Source of the DNA: Ahaetulla prasina
Taxonomy: Eukaryota > Chordata > Lepidosauria > Squamata > Colubridae
NCBI RefSeq assembly: GCF_028640845.1
Contig: NC_080539.1
Coordinates: forward strand, 175,842,736 to 175,906,735
Direction: 5' to 3'
DNA length: 64,000 nucleotides
The notes below the pieces were generated by a model that was given only the letters and a program-made list of their open reading frames with translations, searched no databases and was not told the origin of the DNA. Numbering within the stretch: the stretch's first letter is position 1; each line of letters starts with the position of its first letter. The position numbers were made by a program, and so were the translations under genes. Positions 9,295-19,509 of the stretch are shown in pieces.

Positions 9295-9780
9295 ACTTAC
9301 GCACATAGATAGAAAGGTTCAACACCAACCACTATGGAGGAATGGTTGATGAAGCTGATAGATCTTGCTGAAATTTATAAATTGACTTCTTTGGTTAGAG
9401 AAAAGACATTATCTATGTTTATTGGGGACAAGAAGCCTTATGTGTAAAAATGAAAAAAAAATGAACTTTTGATTTGTAGTTTTGCTGACTGAAGGACAGA
9501 TTATAGAAAGAAGTGTAATATGATGTCATTTGAGATTAAAAGATATTTGTACCTATAACTGCAGTGGAGATTATTGGAAGCCACTTCATTATAACTTTTT
9601 TCTTTCTTTTCTATTATTCAATTTTTTTCTTTTCTTTTTTCTTTTTCTTTTTTCTTCCTTACTTTATATCAATTTATATTAATTTTTATCTCCTCGTTTA
9701 AAAGTTTTAATATAATTAAAGGGAGATGGGCAACTAAAAATGTGAACAATAAATAAAAATAAAAAATAAATTGATTTTTA
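9295..9780 (+). mobile_element. L1 LINE 3' end
   Basis: The sequence aligns by eye with 54895-55245: shared segments ACTTCTTTGRTTAGAG, GGACAGATTATAGAAAGAAG and GAAGCCACTTC, then a long T-rich, CTTT-rich 3' region. It ends in AATAAATAAAAATAAAAAAT, an A-rich tail. L1 assignment comes from this layout and from the ORF2 fragment at 61825. Confidence 0.6.
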
Positions 9781-10014
9781 CCTGTCTTTCATCTATCTAT
9801 CTTTATTTATTGTTCAACAATTAGCAACAGTTATATTATACTGAGGGATGGGAATTAGTCAACTTAAGTCTTGTCTTACTAGCAGCCTAACCAAACTTGG
9901 CTACATCTAGAGAGATAGAGCCCCTTTGATCAGAAAGCAGAATTTGTATGTAGAAAGTATCAGATTGACTTGGGTGTTTTACCAAGTGAGGGGAAATAAT
10001 ATGGATTCAAATCT

Positions 10015-10557
10015 ACCTGTGTTTTCCCAAAAATATGACCTACTCAAAAAGTAAGTCCTAGCTTGATTTTTACACATGCGCCCAATATTAGCCCTACCCC
10101 CCAAATAAGCCCTAATTAAGATCCTACCCACTCCAGGGTGTGTGGGTAAAAATTAAGCTAAGGTGGAGATGGGGGGATGCAACTGCCCTACTACTTACCT
10201 TCGGATAGTTGTAGCCAGGCCTCACACACCTTGGCCCGTTTCCTCTGCAGCCAGCAAGCCTTTCCTGAAGGCCTCTGTAGCCGATAACAGAGCTCTAATT
10301 TGATCCTGAGCTCTGTCATCGGCTACAGAGGCCTTAGGAAAAGCCATGCTGGCTGCAGAAGAAAGGTGCTGAGGTGTGCAAGGCCTGGCTGCAGCTATCT
10401 GAAGCAGAAGAAGTTTCTGAAGACGAAAAAGAGGGCAGGGGTGACGCGCACAAGTGAGGTGAGTCAATGGACAACACCCCCTCCTGAAAATAAGACCTGG
10501 TGCCTTTTTTGTTGGAAAAAAAATATAAGACAGGGTCTTATTTTTGGGGAAACAAGG
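10015..10557. mobile_element. long palindromic (hairpin) DNA transposon, non-autonomous
   Basis: The outer ends are inverted repeats: TGTTTTCCCAAAAATATGAC at the left matches the reverse complement of the right end, TGTTTCCCCAAAAATAAGAC. Centrally, about 10201-10298 and 10311-10402 are long GC-rich inverted arms (for example GGCCTCTGTAGCCGAT against ATCGGCTACAGAGGCC). TA lies near both ends, but the exact target duplication is not resolved. Superfamily not assigned. Confidence 0.7.
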
Positions 10558-10853
10558 TTATGTAGTATTACAATTCTTGTTCCCATAACCTTTAACTGGG
10601 TGAAACAGTATATCACAGGGCTCAAGGTAGCTCAAATCCAAAATTAGGAAAGCCATGACTCCTAAGGAAATGAAATTTTGGGAAGTTGAGGTAGTTTCCG
10701 TGGTGCCAGGCTGCTGCTGCTTCAGCTCTGCCAGGCTATTGCTGCCCTCAAGGAATGTAGTTTCCCAGCCTCTCTTGTGATCCCTCACTCTTTCCCCCAC
10801 TCAGCAGCAGCCATTTATCTGCCTGATGAAAAGGGAAGGGAAGAGAAGGAAGA

Positions 10854-10854
<1 letters not shown>

Positions 10855-10895
<41 letters not shown>

Positions 10896-11035
10896 AGGCA
10901 GAAAAGAAGGAGGGAGGGAGGGAGGAAGGGAGGAAGGAAAGAAGGAAGGAAGGAAGGAAGGAAGGAAAGAAGGAAGGAAGGAAGGAAGGAAGGAAGGAAG
11001 GAAGGAAGGAAGGAAGGAAGGAAGGAAGGAAGGAA
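10855..11035 (+). repeat. purine arrays (GGCA)n then (GGGA)n/(GGAA)n
   Basis: About ten GGCA/AGGC units are followed by GGGA and then a long GGAA array. The open frames across it are artefacts of the repeats. Confidence 0.95.
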
Positions 11036-11142
11036 AATAAATTTATGATGCTCCTTGCTAGCTTCCCATAAGGAGGCTCAATGGGAAGCCAGCAGGAAGT
11101 CAGATGTCACTCTGGTTCCCGCTGATTTTTTGCCTATGCATG

Positions 11143-12170
11143 ATTTATTTATTTATTTATTTATTTGTCACACAGTATATATAAGCATAAGCATGAAATA
11201 ACTATACAATATATAAGCATATATATAAATATGAGTATGTAATAACTATATTAATTGTATATAATGAAAGGAAACAATAGGACAGGAACGGTAGGCACCT
11301 TTGTGCTCTTATGCACGCCCCTTACAGACCTCTTAGGAATGGGGTGAGGTCAATAGTAGACAGTTTTTGGTTGAAACTTTGGGGATTTTGGGAAGAGACC
11401 ACAGAGTCAGGTAGTGTATTCCAAGCATTAACAACTCTGTTACTGAAGTCATATTTTCTGCAATCAAGATTGGAGCGGTTAATATTAAGCTTAAATCTAT
11501 TGTGTGCTCGTGTATTGTTGTAATTGAAGCTGAAGTAGTCTTTGACAGGAAAGACATTGTAATAGATATGAGTTAAGCTTAGGTCATGTTGAAGGTGGTG
11601 TAGTTCTAAGTTTTCTAAACCCAGGATTTCAAGTCTGGTGGCATAAGGTATTTTGTTGTATTCAGAGGAGTGGAGAACTCTTCTTGTAAAATATTTCTGG
11701 ACACGTTCAATTATATTAATGTCAGAAATGTGGTATGGGTTCCAAACAGTCGAGCTGTATTCAAGAATTGGTCTAGCAAATGTTTTATATGCTCTGGTTA
11801 GTAGTGTAGTATTTTTGGAGAAGAAGCTACGCAAGATTACGTTTACGACTCTTAAGGCCTTTTTTGTGATGTAGTTACAGTGGGCTTTGGCACTTAGATC
11901 ATTTGATATGAAAACTCCAAGGTCTTTAACAGGGTGCGGGTCATCTGTAAGGTAATGTCCATCAAGCTTGTACTTAGTGTTTAGATTCTTTTTTCCAATA
12001 TGTAAGACTGAGCATTTGCTAGTTGAGATTTGGAGTTGCCAAGTTTTAGACCATTCAGATACAAAGTCAAGGTCTTTTTGGAGGATAGCTGTATTGTTGG
12101 TGGTGTTAAATAGTTTGACATCGTCAGCAAAGAGAACACAATTACTTGTAATATGGTCACAAAGATCAAT
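11143..12170 (-). mobile_element. L3/CR1-type LINE, 5'-truncated
   Basis: Minus-strand non-LTR retrotransposon. It has a reverse-transcriptase frame (about 12170 to 11322), a short 3' untranslated region rich in ATATA, and an (AAAT)n tail at 11160-11143. Shorter copies of its 3' part are at 30255-30652 and 57266-57645. The 5' boundary lies in AT-rich DNA near 12165-12180. Confidence 0.85.
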
Positions 12171-12174
12171 AATG
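11322..12174 (-). pseudogene. reverse transcriptase C-terminal two-fifths of L3/CR1-type LINE, open about 285 codons
   Basis: Reading codon by codon on the minus strand, I found no stop from about 12174 to the terminator at 11322. The frame includes the catalytic FADDVKLF (reverse-transcriptase YxDD-type motif) near 12120, then SEWSKTWQLQISTSKCSVLH, LGVFISNDLS, FARPILEYSSTVWNPY, IERVQKYFTRRV, LEILGLENLELHHLQHDL and a terminal region ending TPFLRGL. These are the thumb and C-terminal motifs of Jockey/CR1-group LINEs. The N-terminal endonuclease and most of the fingers and palm are missing, so it is a truncated copy, but the retained part is unusually well preserved. It acted in cis on its own RNA during target-primed reverse transcription. 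Confidence 0.8.
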
Positions 12175-12225
12175 AATAATAATTATATATATTATATAAT
12201 GATAATTCGGTTTCTCTGTTTAGCT

Positions 12226-12455
12226 AAGGAAAGATCTCTAAAATGATGAGCCAACTGGACACAGGTTGTCTAGTATCTATATTAAGGCAGCAGTGGAGTA
12301 AAATATGGGCAATAGATTCTATAGCACCTGTTATCATAGGGACATAATTAAGCAGTTTAGGAATCTTTTTGGTTTGTACTCTGTCTTCCAAAATGATTAA
12401 AGGAACAGCATTAAATGAAGCCAGTGTTAAAGCTCTTCTCAACTTGGATACTGTA
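12226..12455 (-). mobile_element. C-terminal fragment of a second non-LTR retrotransposon
   Basis: The minus-strand frame encodes FNAVPLIILEDR followed by IPKLLNYVP and ESIAHILLHC, the pattern of the Cys/His tail found after reverse transcriptase in several LINE clades. It is short and adjacent to, but distinct from, the L3 copy. Confidence 0.45.
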
Positions 12456-12459
12456 ATAT

Positions 12460-13780
12460 TAAGTATTTTTCTGGTCTAAACATTTAAGATTGGTGGCTCA
12501 TGAAACATTTCTGGGCAGTAAAGCCTGATATTGTTGTTTTTTTCCCCCGCATCCAGCACAGGTTGTATCAAAGCCAATACTCTCTGAACTGTTTCCTGGC
12601 AAACATATTTGGCTAAGTATTAGTGCACTCAGTCTTTGCTTTGGGACTTCCCATTGTTATTCTCTTAGTCAATATGAAATCAGAAGGCTAGATTTTTAGT
12701 CTGCCCCAAAATAACTTTTCTTAGATCTTTATGTTTTAGTAAGCTAGATAGTAAGCAAAGTTTTACTGAACCAGGCATGTAAAGTATTTGTTTCAGAAAG
12801 GTTTCTACTTGATTCAACACCTGAAGATCACGGAAGCAGAATGTCTTATAAAATTGTACATTCATATGTATCTTTCTTCGCACACCCTCCCTTCCTCCTG
12901 TCCCATTCCAATTTAATTTTTTACAGTAGGAAATATTTTGAATAAAAACCACACAATGCTGAACTCATTTTAACCTGTTTTTCTTCAACTCCGTTCATTG
13001 CCTCAATCTGCTGCTGGTTACAAAATTGTGGCCTCTTGAATGCTGAGTTTGTTTGGCAGATATTGCCCTTCAAAGGAACAAATCATATATACTGCTGTAT
13101 ATTGTTGAAACATTGCCCTGCTGCAATTTTCTTTGTGAATGAGCCTAGATTAAAATGCCACTTATTCAAGGGCCCAGCGGGTGGGGGAAGGCAGCAAAAA
13201 CATCTTGGCTGAGAAGATTCCCCACTGTCAGAGACTGCAGAGTTACTTTGGCAGTTTCCCTAGAATCAGCTCTTAAAAACTCAAAGCAGTCTGGGCATCC
13301 TGATGCCCATTGGCAACAAAGTGTTGGAGAGTCTTCTCTTGGCACCTGCCAAGCTTTCTGCTAAAACTGAGTTTCATTGTTTTTGAAGAAGTGGGGAATG
13401 AGTATGCATCAAAACAAAGGACCTGCCCCTCTCTACATTTTTATGTATAGGCTGCCTGATATAGATGAAAGACCAGTCTCAAGCATCATCTTTATTCCAG
13501 AAAATTAAAAAACAGCAATTTTCTGTGCTGAGGACAATAACGTCCAAAGACAAGATAGAGGTGAGTTGTACAACATCCTGAGGTCTCAAGATCATTGTGG
13601 ATAACAACCTTCCCAGTTGGTTTTCTAGAAAATGGGAATTTAAGTAACAGACCACACTCACTCATTCAGCCCTAGAATGAACAGATAAGCTCTATCACAG
13701 CAATGATGTTGTGAGAGTGCCTATAACATGTGTTCCAGATCCTTATCATACTCTTATGATATGTATAAGGCCCTTCTACG
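12460..13780. other. no recognised gene or repeat
   Basis: Moderately AT-rich. Short open frames on both strands are without family resemblance. Confidence 0.5.
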
Positions 13781-13784
13781 TCAT

Positions 13785-13965
13785 ATACATAACCCATCTG
13801 TCTAGTATAAATATATCAATTTGGGCTGCTGAATTATCTTCCTCCATGTCAGATCTGAGGAAAGCAAGAGCAATTTGTTTCTCATCAGTGGTGCCTACCC
13901 TGTGGAGCTGCTTCCCGCTAGAAATCCAGATGGCACCATCTTGTTTGACTTTTAGAAAAACTTAA
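13785..13965 (+). mobile_element. old L2-like LINE remnant
   Basis: The frame contains FSSVVPTLWSCFPLEIQMAP, matching the SVxAPxLWNxLPxEIRxAP block near the end of L2-group proteins, with decay on both sides. Confidence 0.5.
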
Positions 13966-14210
13966 ATATCAATTTTTTGATGGACTCACAGGTGAGCCTA
14001 AAATTGTTTCATAGGATGTAGTGCTGAAAACCAGAGTGGCATGAAAGGCCCCTACATTTGAGAAGAAACATAACCTTGGAATTTGGTAATCCAAACGAAG
14101 ATAAAGTTAAAAAAAAAAACTTTCATCAGAATTAGTTTTGGACGAGAAGCTAATTGTCTGCCCTATTCCAGACATACAAACACAAACATACACACCTGCA
14201 GAACAGATAA

Positions 14211-14567
14211 GGTAAAGGTAAAGGTTCCCCTTGCACATACGTGCTAGTCGTTCCTGACTCTAGGGGGCAGTGCTCATCTCTGATTCAAAGCCGAAGAGGC
14301 AGTGCTGTCAAAAGATGTCTCCATGGTCATGTGGCTGGCATGACTGAATGCCAAGGGCACATGGAACGCTGTTACCTTCTCACCAAAGGTGGTCCCTATT
14401 TTTCTACTTGCATTTTTTAAATGCTTTCAAACTGCTAGGTTGGCAGAAACTGGGACAACTAACGGTAGGTCACCCCATTACGCGGCACTAGGGATTCAAA
14501 CCGCTGAACTGCTGACCTTTCGATTAACAAGCTAAGCATCTTAGCTATTGAGCCACCACATCCCTCC
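14211..14567 (-). mobile_element. Sauria-type SINE with 12-bp target duplication
   Basis: Minus strand, from the head GGGATGTGGTGGCTCAATAG at 14567 to the GGTAAAGGTAAAGGTTCCCC (plus-strand) BovB-like end at 14211. GCAGAACAGATA at 14198-14209 recurs exactly at 14568-14579, a clear target-site duplication. It belongs to the same family as the copy at 4417. Confidence 0.9.
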
Positions 14568-14952
14568 GCAGAACAGATATATCCCATTAAATTACCTATA
14601 GATTTGATTTCCAGAAGCAACCATTCCTCCATAGCTTGCTTAGCACAATTCATGGAAAGACGAACCTGAATTTCTCTACAGGAAAGGAATTTTAAATTCT
14701 ATAACCAAAACACTTCTTTTTGTAATTCATTGGGGGTTTGGATTCCCCACCCCCACAAAGTCTAGATGGTACATGTAAACAGAAGGATGAATGTGTATAA
14801 ATATAAACACAAAGTCAAATGGTGCCCCATCAGCCCCTTGTGATCATGTTATATTTAGTAATTAAGATAGTAGATTTGGGAGGAGTTGAGTGTGCAAATT
14901 GCCATAACAGCCTAGGATTTGGGAGGTCTCATCAATGGGAATATGTCCCAGT

Positions 14953-15264
14953 CAGGGGTGAAATCCTCTGAAGTCTGTTACCAGTTCTGAGAGTCTGCTA
15001 CTGAGCGTGCGGTTCGCGGCGCATGTGTGCCTGAGGTGCACCCATACAGCACTAAAAAAGGAACATTTTGAAGCCTTCCAAGTATACAAAGGTAAGTAGA
15101 ACAGTGGGTGGGTGGGGAATCTGATGATTCTAGCTAATGTAAATTGTGTGTCACAGCTGATCGTCACCCAGCTGATCGTCAGAAATACCTGTTTGCTCAA
15201 ACTGGTAGCATTTTTTCCTACCAGTTCGCCCGAATCAGTCCGATTTGGTAGCATTTCACCCCTG
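14953..15264. mobile_element. hAT-like non-autonomous element, 8-bp target duplication
   Basis: Ends are CAGGGGTGAAATCC and GCATTTCACCCCTG. The 8-bp GTCCCAGT is duplicated exactly at 14945-14952 and 15265-15272. The TIR is shared with the MITE family at 43149, but the interior differs (312 bp, including a tandem CAGCTGATCGTC pair near 15160). Confidence 0.85.
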
Positions 15265-15494
15265 GTCCCAGTTCTCAAACTCTGCAGAATCCCAGCATTG
15301 CAAGTTGACATTGGAGTTCTTGCCACTTCTGTTGTACTGCAGCCAATCCAGAACTAAACCATCCTAGTTACCCAACAGCAGGGATGGGGCATGGCACTAG
15401 GCATGCCAAAGCCGCATGGGGAAATGTCCACAAAGCTGGCGCAACTCCTAGCTTAGTTTGATGCATGTCTTTCTCACTCCCATTCTTTTATGAG

Positions 15495-15520
15495 CAGCAG
15501 CAGCAGCAGCAGCAGCAGAA
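15495..15520 (+). repeat. (CAG)n trinucleotide repeat
   Basis: About eight uninterrupted CAG/AGC units, followed by an AAAACAAAACAAAAC run. Confidence 0.95.
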
Positions 15521-15703
15521 AACAAAACAAAACTTGACTCATCCAAATGAACTAGTGCCAGTATATACCTTCACTTTGGCATATGTTCAAACTATTTACC
15601 AAACTGGAATGTCAGAGTGAATGATGATTCTGTGGAATGCATAGGCTTTCAGCAATCTGGATTAAGAAAGAGAGATGATAAGGTATTTATTTCTATTCAG
15701 AGA

Positions 15704-15850
15704 CTTCTAGATGGCTCAGTGGCTAAGACGCTGAGCTTGTTGATCAGAAAGATTGGCAGTTCGGCAGTTCGAATCCCTAGTATAGGTCTCCTGCATGAAC
15801 AGGGAGTTGGACTAGATGACTTCCAAGGTCCCTTCCAACACTGTTACTTA
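15704..15850 (+). mobile_element. tRNA-SINE with Sauria-like head and CR1-like tail
   Basis: The head GATGGCTCAGTGGCTAAGAC, CTGAGCTTGTTGATCAGAAAG and GTTCGAATCCC matches the Sauria SINE head at 4417. The 3' part, GTTGGACTAGATGACTTCC followed by AAGGTCCCTTCCAACACTGT, matches the CR1 end at 61290-61320 and 24200-24235. No secure target duplication. Confidence 0.75.
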
Positions 15851-15854
15851 AAAG

Positions 15855-17560
15855 GAGACTCATATTCTTGATGGGAACTAGGAACTGATATTCCTTTCTT
15901 ATTCTTTCAGTATACTAGTTCAAACAAGTGATTCTCTTTTAGTTTGATGAATGATATACCCTTATATAAAAGTATTTTTTTTGTTGAAATCAACATTCAA
16001 AAGCATTTAATTTTCCACTGAGCTGTGCCCCAGTCTTTCCCTTGTTTCTTTCAATGTACCAAAACCTGGACTGAAGATGATCAGATTTTCATAAGCAGAA
16101 GGAAAAGGGGAGCTGATCGCAAATAGAGTATGAATTTAAATTGTAGTTACGTTTATGTTCTTGGATGTTTCCACTGCAGTTATTTATGTAAGAAAGGATC
16201 AGCTATTCACTCAGACAATTTGCCATGTTTATCTTTCTGTAAATATAAACGCTCCCACTTCAGAACGACTGACATGTAATGCCAGTTTCATGTAACAAAA
16301 TCTTGCATTGTGTGAACCTGCTTTAATGCTCCATACAGCTTGAATTCTTTCAGGGGATTGTTGCTGAGAGAGCCCCTTGATTCTGAAGGAGCCGTCTTAT
16401 CTCATGAAGGAATGGTGGATACCCATTTGCCTGTCATTCATTAAAGTTTTACTCTTGCCATTATTTTTGTCATGTTTTCTTTGTGCAGCTTGCATTCAAT
16501 AGTTCAACATTGTTGGGGTGGGTATGTGTGTGCGTAAGAAAAAAAATGTATATTTAAAATTAAGAGACTACACTTGGTGACTAGGCTTCCTTGCTTTGCT
16601 GTTTCAGATTAAAACAGTCCTGGAACTGATAAATACTAACAAAGTGTAACGAATGATCAAAGCTGCATTTACAATGCATTTGAGCTTCAAATGATTGATC
16701 TGGATGACATAATAATGATAACCAGTGAGGTGAGGCTTGCAACATTTCCCCTCCAGGTACTTGACAGGATAAGGAGGCAGGTACCACTCTTACCTCACAG
16801 AGTTCATTCCAGTTCTCCTAGGAGCAGTCTAACTACGTAAGTTGAAAGAGAAGCCCTGAAACAGATTTGGTCCGGTTCTCTTTCTTTGATAATAATCTGC
16901 TGTTTCTGTACAAAGGAAAACTGGATTTGCCATGGAAAGAGATTGTGTGCACAATAGTTAAGTCATTGTTCTGTTTTGTATTTGCTTATTTTTAAAATTA
17001 AAGTTCGTGAATGCAAACGGTTTGGCATTCGATGGCTGATGAAGGTGGATCTCTTTGTTCAAGTTATGGATAATGGAAAGTAGTATTCCATTGTTTGGCC
17101 TCATTTTGTAGTAAAAACAATGTCAGAAGAAATGTTGTCCTACATGGGAAAAGAGCTGGTCCTAATCATGATAAATTATTTCTGCACAATTAACAAGATC
17201 CTAATATAGGATGAAGAGCATGCATTTCAGCATATAACTAGTGCTTTTTCACTTATTTGGTATGATTTCTGAAAATCTGAAGAATTTCCATAGGGTTCTA
17301 TGTAACTTCCACGTGGACGAGCCATCAATTAAGAAATTAAGTTAAGAACTGACCTTTAAATTTTCCACCACTGGAAAATTAATGTGTCAGGAAGAGAGAT
17401 GTGGATATAGAGAGCTCTGATATGTTAGTCAATCTAGATCACAACAGCACCACAATAATATTTCTGCTTTCACAACAAAGCCTGTCACTTTATTTATTTC
17501 TTTACAATAGTTTCCCCCTTTCAATATGATATTGAAATCATATTTCAATATGATTGAAAT
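15855..17560. other. no recognised gene or repeat
   Basis: Unclassified unique-looking DNA, with only short open frames. Confidence 0.5.
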
Positions 17561-17574
17561 ATCTCAGTGGCAAT

Positions 17575-17980
17575 AAGTCTGTAGACATTCTCAGCCATCC
17601 AGGTCATGGTTGTCCAAAAAGCACCTTTGGGACAATCATGACCTGGATGTCTGAGAATCTCTACAGACTCTTAGCTATACAATTTGGGATGAACACCCTT
17701 TGAATGGTGTGGGAGTAGGACTGGATTTCCAGAGGAAAAATTGCAGACTACAGCAACCATTAGCACTACTCGGGTGACCCTGAGGACACAGATAAACCTC
17801 CGAGTGCTTCATTGACCCTCTAAAAGGATGAAAATGACCAGCTGTCTGCAAGGGATATAAATCTTTCCATTCCCCACTATCCTGTCAGAGGTGAAGATGC
17901 TTCTTGGATGAGAAGCAAAACATCTTCAAAAGAAAAAACAAGAAAGTCCAGTTGCCTCCTGAAAAAGCACCTTTGGGACG
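17575..17980 (+). mobile_element. Penelope-like non-autonomous insertion with 14-bp target duplication
   Basis: ATCTCAGTGGCAAT flanks the unit exactly at 17561-17574 and 17981-17994, which defines the insertion. Inside, AAAAGCACCTTTGGGAC occurs directly repeated at 17617-17633 and 17964-17979 (to within a base). The first 40 bp (17577-17616) are an inverted copy of 17632-17668. A direct terminal repeat plus an inverted leader is the layout described for Penelope-like elements. A hairpin (17893-17927) lies near the 3' end. It has no coding capacity. The class is inferred; the insertion itself is certain. Confidence 0.7.
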
Positions 17981-17994
17981 ATCTCAGTGGCAAT

Positions 17995-18495
17995 GGTAGA
18001 ATCTGAACACAATCTTTAAATTTAACTTTATATCTTTGCATGTATGCTAGAACCAAGACATGCATCTCCTCACCAGAACAATAAGGCAGCGTTCTGGAGA
18101 AAAGTCTACTTTCTGAAAAATGTTGACTCTAGTCACTCCTATGAACAAAAGGTTAGTAAAGTTTCTCCCAGATGCAAAGATTGGGGCAGTGATTAAGCAA
18201 GTACAGAGACCAGCAGTTAAGATTTATCCTCAAGAAATTTGCTCATCTCCAGCATGTGTATGCATAGAATTTATTTTTACATGAAAGGAAATTTAATTAT
18301 GCAGACCCTTTCTCCATTTTCATTCTAATATGTCACATTCTCAAAAGGGCAGAGCATCACTTTCCTTTGCTGTGTGTTTAAGTCATCTGAAAGAGTTGAT
18401 TGTTTATGCCATATGCTAGGTTTTTGTTGGCTGCTTGCTGGTGGGCGAGAGCCACCATTCAGATGTAACACTGATGCTGCAGACTCTGCATTAGC
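17995..18495. other. no recognised gene or repeat
   Basis: Nothing supported beyond short random frames. Confidence 0.45.
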
Positions 18496-18499
18496 GATT

Positions 18500-18735
18500 A
18501 ATTCATTGTTTATTTATTTAATCGAGTTTCACAGAGCCACCCAACTCCACCAGTTCTGAGCTGCTTACAATAAAAGCAGTTAATACAAAAAAAAATTCAG
18601 TAAAATATCAAGACCAAATCAAAATGACACAAACCAAAAAGAAGAAAGACCTAATAATAAAAATAAATTCAAAAAACAGTTCCTCATCCCAAGATCTGGA
18701 TGGGGGAAACGTCAGATTTTTGAGGCTCATTGGAA
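18500..18735 (-). mobile_element. probable L2-like LINE 3' end
   Basis: Minus strand, an A-rich untranslated-like segment ending in ATAAATAAACAATG, preceded by CAGAACTGGTGGAGTTGGG. The tail form resembles other LINE ends here. No protein is left. Confidence 0.35.
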
Positions 18736-18740
18736 GGACA

Positions 18741-19001
18741 TTTTTGTTGTTGTTTACATTTATACCCCGCCCTTCTCCGAAGACTCAGGGCGGCTTACAG
18801 TGTATAAGGCAATAGTCTCATTCTATTTGTATATTTTTACAAAGTCAACTTATTGCCCCCCCAACAATCTGGGTCCTCATTTTACCTACCTTATAAAGGA
18901 TGGAAGGCTGAGTCAACCTTGGGCCGGGCTTGAACCTGCAGTAATTGCAGGCTTTGTGTTCTTAATAACAGGCTTTACCAGCCTGAGCTATTCCGGCCCC
19001 T
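18741..19001 (-). mobile_element. tRNA-SINE with L2-like tail
   Basis: Minus-strand copy of the family at 6442-6995: head near 19000, central CTCAGCCTTCCATCC and GAGGACCCAGATTGTTGGGG, and stem-loop tail (plus-strand CCCGCCCTTCTCCGAAGACT). The head is more degraded than the body. Confidence 0.8.
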
Positions 19002-19074
19002 AGGGTCAGGGCAACACATTCCCCTGAAGAGGTGCCATTCCAAGGAGCAGGTGCCATGTCAAAGAAGGCATGAT

Positions 19075-19505
19075 AGGCTCATGGACCCAATTAAAAATGC
19101 TTGCTTTGGCTTTTAAAGCCTTGCATGACTCGGCACACTGGTACCTGCAAGACCAAATAGATCCCACCTGACCAGCATGGGTATCTTAATTTGGGTTACT
19201 GAAGTCCCTTCCCCTATGTCAAATCCAGAGGAGAACAAGAACAGTTTGTTTCTCATTAGTGGAGCAGCTTCCCACCATCCAGATGCCCCCATCTCTTCTA
19301 ACCTTTACAAAAGCCTTAGAAATTGTATCATTTAGAAGATCATTTAAGCTCTGTCATCTGTGTACTGCTTGTTTCTGCATGTAACAACTTATGAAATGTT
19401 GCCATGGTTTTAATTTTGATTTTATTCTTTTGTTATTATTGTTTTGTTTTTATTATACACTGCTATGAGTCCATATTAACTGGCTGTACATAAATAAAGT
19501 ATGCA
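19075..19505 (+). mobile_element. old L2-like LINE 3' remnant
   Basis: Decayed coding segment (AAAGCCTTGCATGACTCGGC and YLQDQIDPT-like codons near 19140-19170, then SGAASHHPDAP), followed by a T-rich region and an end CTGTACATAAATAAAG. This is the same general family as 13785. Confidence 0.5.
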
Positions 19506-19509
19506 AGGC

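Noticed and set aside
10777..11071. Long Lys/Glu/Gly/Arg-rich frames
   Set aside because: Products of the GGCA and GGAA tandem arrays.
17893..17927. Functional hammerhead ribozyme
   Set aside because: Two conserved core positions differ from the consensus; kept only as a hairpin to test.
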